Origin: Acipenser ruthenus
Lineage: Eukaryota > Chordata > Actinopteri > Acipenseriformes > Acipenseridae
Direction of reading: 5' to 3'
Length of the DNA: 64,000 nucleotides
NCBI RefSeq assembly: GCF_902713425.1
Contig: NC_081209.1
Location: 6,922,001-6,986,000, forward strand
A model generated the notes under the pieces. That model was not told the DNA's origin and made no database searches. It worked only from the letters and a program-made list of their open reading frames with translations. A program made the translations under genes and the position numbers. This document shows, piece by piece, positions 59,001-64,000 of the stretch (positions are counted from its first letter, which is position 1; each line of letters starts with the position of its first letter).

Positions 59001-62000
59001 ATAAAACTGGGTGAGGAACAGCCAAACTCAGCTAACAAGGTGAGGTTGCTGAAGACAGTTTACTGTCAAAAGTCATACACCATGGCAAGACTGAGCACAG
59101 CAACAAGACACAAGGTAGTTCTACTGCATCAGCAAGGTCTCTCCCAGGCAGAAATTTCAAGGCAGACAGGGGTTTCCAGATGTGCTGTCCAAGCTCTTTT
59201 GAAGAAGCACAAAGAAACGGGCAACGCTGAGGACCGTAGACGCAGTGGTCGGCCAAGGAAACTTACTGCAGCAGATGAAAGACACTTACTTCCCTTCGCA
59301 ATCGGAAGGTGTCCAGCAGTGCCATCAGCTCAGAATTGGCAGAAAACAGTGGGACCCTGGTACACCCATCTACTGTCCGGAGAAGTCTGGTCAGAAGTGG
59401 CCTTCATGGAAGACTTGCGGCCAAAAAGCCATACCTCCGACGTGGAAACAAGGCCAAGCGACTCAACTATGCACGAAAACACAGGAACTGGGGGCAGAAA
59501 AATGGCAGCAGGTGTTCTGGACTGATGAGTCAAAATTTGAAATATTTGGCTGTAGCAGAAGGCAGTTTGTTCGCCGAGGGGCTGGAGAGCAGTACACGAA
59601 TGAGTGTCTGCAGGCAACAGTGAAGCATGGTGGAGGTTCCTTGCAAGTTTGGGGCTGCATTTCTGCAAATGGAGTTGGGGATTTGGTCAGAATTAATGGT
59701 CTCCTCAATGCTGAGAAGTACAGGCAGATACTTATCCATCATTCAATACCATCAGGGAGGCATCTGATTGGCCCCAAATTTATTCTGCAGCATGACAACG
59801 ACCCCAAACATACAGCGAAAGTCATTAAGAACTATCTTCAGCGTAAAGAAGAACAAGGAGTCCTGGAAGTGATGGTATGGCCCCCACAGAGTCCTGATCT
59901 CAACATCATCGAGTCTGTCTGGGATTACATGAAGAGAGAGAAGCAACTGAGGCTGCCTAAATCCACAGAAGAACTGTGGTTAGTTCTCCAAGATGTTTGG
60001 GCCAGCCTACCTGCCGAGTTCCTTCAAAAACTGTGTGCAAGTGTACCTAGAAGAATTGATGCTGTTTTGAAGGCAAAGGGTGGTCACACCAAATATTGAT
60101 TTGATGTAGATTTTTCTTCTGTTCACTCACTTTGCATTTTGTTAATTGATAAATATAAACTATTAACATGTCTATTTTTGAAAGCATTCTTACTTTACAG
60201 CATTTTTTCACACCTGCCTAAAACTTTTGCACAGTACTGTACATGAATAATGTTGAGTATTAGAATCTGCCACTTTTTAAATCACTCAGATAGTACCTTT
60301 AGAGGCCTTTCAAAGGAAGAAAATTATAAAAAAAAGTTATAGAACAAATTGAAACCTTTGAAAATGTTTTGATTTTTATATCCTCAGGGGTTCAGACTGG
60401 CAAATGTGTTGATTTTGACTGGTCAGTAAAGACCTGTGAGGTTTTTGCCTGGTGTCCGATCGAGAAAAGGAGGGTTGGTCCCAAGTAAGTGTTTTATAGA
60501 GCACAGTGTGGTATTGTGTATGTTTTTTACAAACTCAAAATTCTGTTATTTAAAGCTGACAAACGTTTGGGCTATTGCCTTCAGTTAAACCATACACCAC
60601 TCAGATACCTTCAGCCACTACTGGGAAACAACCACATTTTGATTGTGTAGCGTATATTATAACAATAATTAGATTTCCTCAAGAAAAAAATGGGGGCAAA
60701 CAGAATGAAAAGGATTTTGTCATATTAATAATCCCAGTATTTCATTGGTTGCGGCTGGCTGTTGAGTTTCTGTTTCCCTAAAAGGAAATCAAGACGAGCA
60801 GTTTGTCAGCTAGTCCGTCTTGGTTCTCCCTTTTTTCTTCTTTCCAGTCCATAAATAGAGCTGACGTGATTTTGCCTCCGATGCTGTTTTCTGAGCTTCC
60901 TTTTTTCAGATGGTATCTGTTCCCCATTGCAGTCACAACGTCCAGTGTGCAGAGCTCTCCAGAGGAGCGGTTACTTTCAGGATTAGACTGCACTTGCAGA
61001 TCTCTTGATCGAGACCTCCTACTATGCATTCACTGTGTCCCTGTGATCTACACACCACATTACTGGATCCTCAGCTGATGCACTATCCTTGCACTATTGC
61101 ACTACTAATATGTCATTGTAGTTATAACTTGTTGTAATCCTAACTTGTTACATCCTACTTCATATTGCATTTTACTAGTATTATTTGCACTTACAGTAAA
61201 CCATACTGTATTTAAATATGAATCTTGCATTGTAACCCTGTAGTGCCCTATAGCACCTGTAAGTCACCTTGGATAAAGACGTCTGTCAAATAAATAAAGA
61301 AATAGTAATAATAATTACCAGACTGCAGGCTATAGTCTGGACAAATGTTTTTTTTTTTTTTTTTTATTTTCTTTTTTTAAAATGTAGTCGTCGCCAATTA
61401 TTTTTACCCCGGTTTTCACCCCAATTTAGCATGCCCAATTATTATCTGTATCCCCGGCTCACCGCTCGCAACCCCCCCACCGACTCAGGAAACGGAGGCT
61501 GAAACACGCGTCCTCCGAAACGTGCTCCTTCCAAGCCGTCATTTTTCGCACTGCAGATCCACAGCAATGCTACCAGACCTATAGTGCCGGAGGACAACAC
61601 AGATCTGGCGGCTCCGCTGCAGAGCCACAGGCGCCCTATCGGCCACAGGGGTCGCTGATGCGCGGTGAGCCGTGGATTCCCCTGCCGACCTAAGCCCTCC
61701 CTACCCGGGCAGCGCTCAGCCAATTGTGCGCCGCCCCCTAGGAACTCTCGGTCACGGTCAGCTGTGACATAGCCTGGATTCGAACCTGCGATCTCCAGGC
61801 TATAGGGCACATCCTGCGAGGAGCGCCTTTACTGGATGCGCCACTCGGGAGCCCCTGGACAAATGTTTTGTAGTAAGAATACTGTTTCTGATTCTTATTG
61901 ATTGAGTCCACTACTAGAGGGAGCTCTGCTTAAGCAGTCTTCTGAGTGCATACAAATGGAACAGGTATCTGTATGGCAGAGTTGGGTTCACTGATGGGAT

Positions 62001-62319
62001 CAAATCACACATGACTATTGTCTTTCCCTAATGTGAAGGGTCAAAGGCATGAAAATGAATTCTCAGTCAATAATGTCATTCTTTTTTTCTCCCTAGACCT
62101 GCTATTTTGGGATCAGCAGAAAACTTTACCGTCTTAATTAAAAACAACATTGGATTCCCTAACTTCAATTACACGAAGTAAGACTTTAGATTACAATCCT
62201 TTGGATAAGACATAAAACCGAGGTCCTAGTGTAAGTGACTCTGCAGCAGCAGCTGTGATGCATAGTTCACCCCTAGTCTCTGTAACTTGCTTTCGATAAA
62301 AGTGTCTGCTAAGTGACCA

Positions 62320-62354
<35 letters not shown>

Positions 62355-63804
62355 AAGGTATCTTATTGTAGTGCACCATGCTGTATTAAAAGCATGTCAC
62401 ATTTATTCTGCTGTGTTTTTTTTACAGTAGAAACATTTTGCCGCACATGAATGACACCTATTTGCGAGGGTGTGTTTTTAACCGAACGACGGATCCATAC
62501 TGCCCGATATTCCGCCTGGGATATATCGTCCAAGAAGCCGGGGAGAATTTCACAGAAATGGCTATTGAGGTTCGTTCCTGATTGTTTTCCCTTCGTAGAG
62601 TCACACAATGGGGCTTCTGTTCTCAGGGCCAGAGCGGCCAACTGCAACCCTCTGGATTGCATTGCAGAGAAATGAGAAAACAAAGCAAAGGAGGGAGAAC
62701 CGGGGACTTCACATGACTTTCCTTACTTACTGTCCCCTTTTTCTTGTGTTGAAGAGTATGCTTATTTGGCTCATAGAGTGATAACAGGTTTAACAGGGGT
62801 AGATCTTGAGTCTTTACAACTAAAACCAACGACAAGCCTTTCTAAAAGTGCTATTATTCTTTACCATCTTAAGGAAGCTTTCATTTTACATACTTTTCCT
62901 TGGTTTGTCTTGCTTACATTTTTGTATAAAACTGCTGATTAAATGGGGACGAAACTTGGTATTAACGTGATTTAACATAAGTTACTGGGAGTATCAGATT
63001 GTGAGGATATCTGGAGGTGTCTCTCTGTCTGTCCACCTGTCAGTCATTGCCATTCAACCATTTCTTATTCTATTCTATTCTGTAGCTACTGTTCTGCACG
63101 CTGTGTAAGGGTGGTTTGTGCATACACTTGCATTGCAGGGGGGAGTGATAGCAATACAGATCAACTGGGAATGTAACCTGGATCGGCTGTTTCACAAGTG
63201 CGTCCCGGAGTACAGCTTTCGAAGACTGGACGAGAAAAACAGCAACAAGACCATATTTCCTGGCTTGAACTTCAGGTTAGCAGGAGTTTAATCTTGTATT
63301 ACAGGGAAGGGATGCGCTTTCAGTGTCTGATAAACTGTTACCAGGAGCTGGTGATGTCACATTAGGCTATAGATGATATTGCATACTGTTGACTGGTAGG
63401 CTTGAGTTGTCAGCCACAGTGAAAGCTTGTTGCTATTAGTCTTAGTTGTTTCAAAGTGGGACAATACCCTAGAGCTGGAGAACCATCCAGTGGCAGACAG
63501 AGGAACTGTTGTATTTCAGTTTAAACGTTGTCATTTTGGCAGTGATGTGATGTAGTTGGAAATGGCTTTGCAACAACAATATACTGTTGCAATTTGCAAT
63601 TGTGCTGCTTGATAACAAACCATAAGAGATACTGATATGCCTATTAATAATTCCTGTGGGTTTAGCAGATAACGCTGTATACCAGAGAGCAAGCTGTTGG
63701 TCTTTATTTGCAGATTTGCAAGAAACTATAAGCAGAATGGAGTGGAAGAACGCATGCTGTTTAAGGCGTATGGAATCCGGTTTGATGTCATGGTTTTTGG
63801 AAAG
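55643..63804 (+). CDS. p2rx7: P2X purinoceptor, closest to P2RX7 (exons 1-9; 3' end outside window)
   Basis: ATP-gated trimeric cation channel. Exons 55643-55755, 56741-56888, 57710-57781, 58198-58270, 60388-60484, 62097-62177, 62428-62569, 63139-63275 and 63714-63804 give 318 codons in frame, covering the N-terminus, helix 1 and nearly the whole ectodomain. All ten conserved ectodomain cysteines are present. ATP-binding residues seen: the lysines of [18 protein letters not shown], the NFRFAR arginine and the lysine of [10 protein letters not shown]2RX7 is favoured over P2RX4 by [36 protein letters not shown] and [16 protein letters not shown]; the long P2RX7 C-tail that would confirm it lies beyond the window. 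Intron 4 holds a Tc1 element and intron 5 two repeats. Confidence 0.88.
55997..56050. repeat. (ATT)n microsatellite
   Basis: About 18 ATT units in intron 1 of P2RX7. Confidence 0.95.
58660..60239 (+). mobile_element. Tc1-like DNA transposon, complete ends, frameshifted transposase
   Basis: 1580 bp flanked by TA on both sides. The inverted ends start CAGTACTGTGCAAAAGTTTT and stay complementary for roughly 200 bp; the right repeat overlaps the 3' end of the coding region. The transposase starts at 59082 ([20 protein letters not shown]). It has the helix-turn-helix DNA-binding part, RRSGRPRKL, then the DD34E catalytic residues in [21 protein letters not shown] and [10 protein letters not shown], ending at 60099. 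Reading changes frame twice, near 59290 and near 59490, so this copy cannot make a full protein. It lies in intron 4 of P2RX7, same strand as the gene. Confidence 0.93.
60900..61312 (+). mobile_element. Probable L2-type LINE 3' end
   Basis: Ends GTAAGTCACCTTGGATAAAG then an (AAT)-rich tail, with no tRNA-like head upstream. The left limit is uncertain; no reverse transcriptase piece is visible. It lies in intron 5 of P2RX7. Confidence 0.5.
61352..61854 (-). mobile_element. Long tRNA-derived SINE with target duplications
   Basis: On the minus strand it starts GGGGCTCCCGAGTGGCGCAT, has a perfect B box GGTTCGAATCC, a body of about 400 bp and an A-rich tail (T-run at 61352-61366 on the plus strand). 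Both sides carry ctggacaaatgttt (from 61337 and from 61855). It lies in intron 5 of P2RX7. The family name is not certain. Confidence 0.85.
62195..62353 (+). mobile_element. V-SINE 3' half fragment
   Basis: Contains GTAAGTGACTCTGCAGCAGC, CCTAGTCTCTGTAACTTGCT and an (AAT)n tail, matching the second half of the SINE at 4315. It begins just after exon 6 of P2RX7. Confidence 0.75.
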
Positions 63805-63980
63805 GTGATTGGGGCTCTTAGTTTTAGCTTTATTTAGTGCATGTAAAATGAAACCAAGTTCTCAGATCACTGTGTATAAACTGCTAAAAAGTACACCGAC
63901 CCTAGGTTTATTAATTATCTTTCAGTCCTTTAAACAGGTTAATGCTCTGCTTAAGTTTCAGCAGTTTGAAAGTGAACAAC

Positions 63981-64000
63981 CCTTCCTGTTAAACCTGCAG
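63981..64000 (+). other. Splice acceptor of P2RX7 exon 10 at the window edge
   Basis: The window ends ...CTTCCTGTTAAACCTGCAG, a pyrimidine-rich tract and AG, consistent with exon 10 starting at the next base. Confidence 0.6.

Noticed and set aside
59330-59946. Minus-strand reading frames within 59330-59946
   Set aside because: They are shadows of the Tc1 transposase on the plus strand.
60803-61078. 91-codon open frame in P2RX7 intron 5
   Set aside because: No recognisable domain or splice context; it lies in the probable LINE 3' end.
55643-63804. P2RX4 or P2RX5 identity
   Set aside because: P2RX4 shares the [13 protein letters not shown] region, but the N-terminus, NYTNRNILP and RLFHKC segments fit P2RX7 better. 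The C-tail is outside the window, so this is not fully settled.

Overview
This is a stretch of vertebrate nuclear DNA, most likely from a non-teleost ray-finned fish such as a sturgeon or a relative (inference). All genes are split by GT-AG introns. The introns and spacers carry V-SINE-type tRNA-derived SINEs ending in an L2-like tail, L2-type LINE ends, foldback MITEs, a Tc1 transposon, LTR fragments and long (TA)n/(ATT)n microsatellites. I cannot fix the species from sequence alone.

Layout. (1) 1-20 kb: three tandem plus-strand genes of the class II sugar transporter SLC2A11 (GLUT11) type. The first (1192-4994) enters the window already in progress and looks damaged around exons 9-10. The second (7651-13052) is complete: 12 exons, 498 aa. 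The third (16163-19668) has exons 1-8 and then runs into an LTR fragment and an assembly gap of about 200 N. (2) 20.6-22.4 kb: a complete three-exon MIF gene (115 aa). (3) 23.4-32.7 kb: a complete 16-exon DDX51 DEAD-box helicase (754 aa). (4) 35.3-40.2 kb: a complete five-exon theta-class glutathione S-transferase (242 aa). (5) 44.4-51.9 kb: a direct tandem duplication, each unit holding one intact minus-strand single-exon bitter taste receptor (TAS2R) gene. (6) 55.6 kb to the end: exons 1-9 of a P2X purinoceptor closest to P2RX7; the window ends exactly on the splice acceptor of exon 10.

The genes do not form one pathway. The block is of interest as conserved synteny: SLC2A11, MIF and GSTT sit together on human 22q11 while DDX51 and P2RX7 sit on 12q24, so this order resembles an ancestral linkage later split in mammals (established gene positions, inference for the history).

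The most notable observations are: a 25-bp tandem repeat that copies the 3' end of an exon with its 5' splice site 13 times (third SLC2A11 gene); a conserved exon in the first SLC2A11 gene whose expected acceptor dinucleotide is TG instead of AG; a solo LTR present in one TAS2R duplicate and absent from the matching site of the other; uneven divergence between the two TAS2R copies suggestive of gene conversion; an inverted pair of LTR pieces next to a GST exon; several small foldback repeat families; and a near-perfect 36-bp-stem hairpin in an intron. I found no clear sign of a wholly new biological system.
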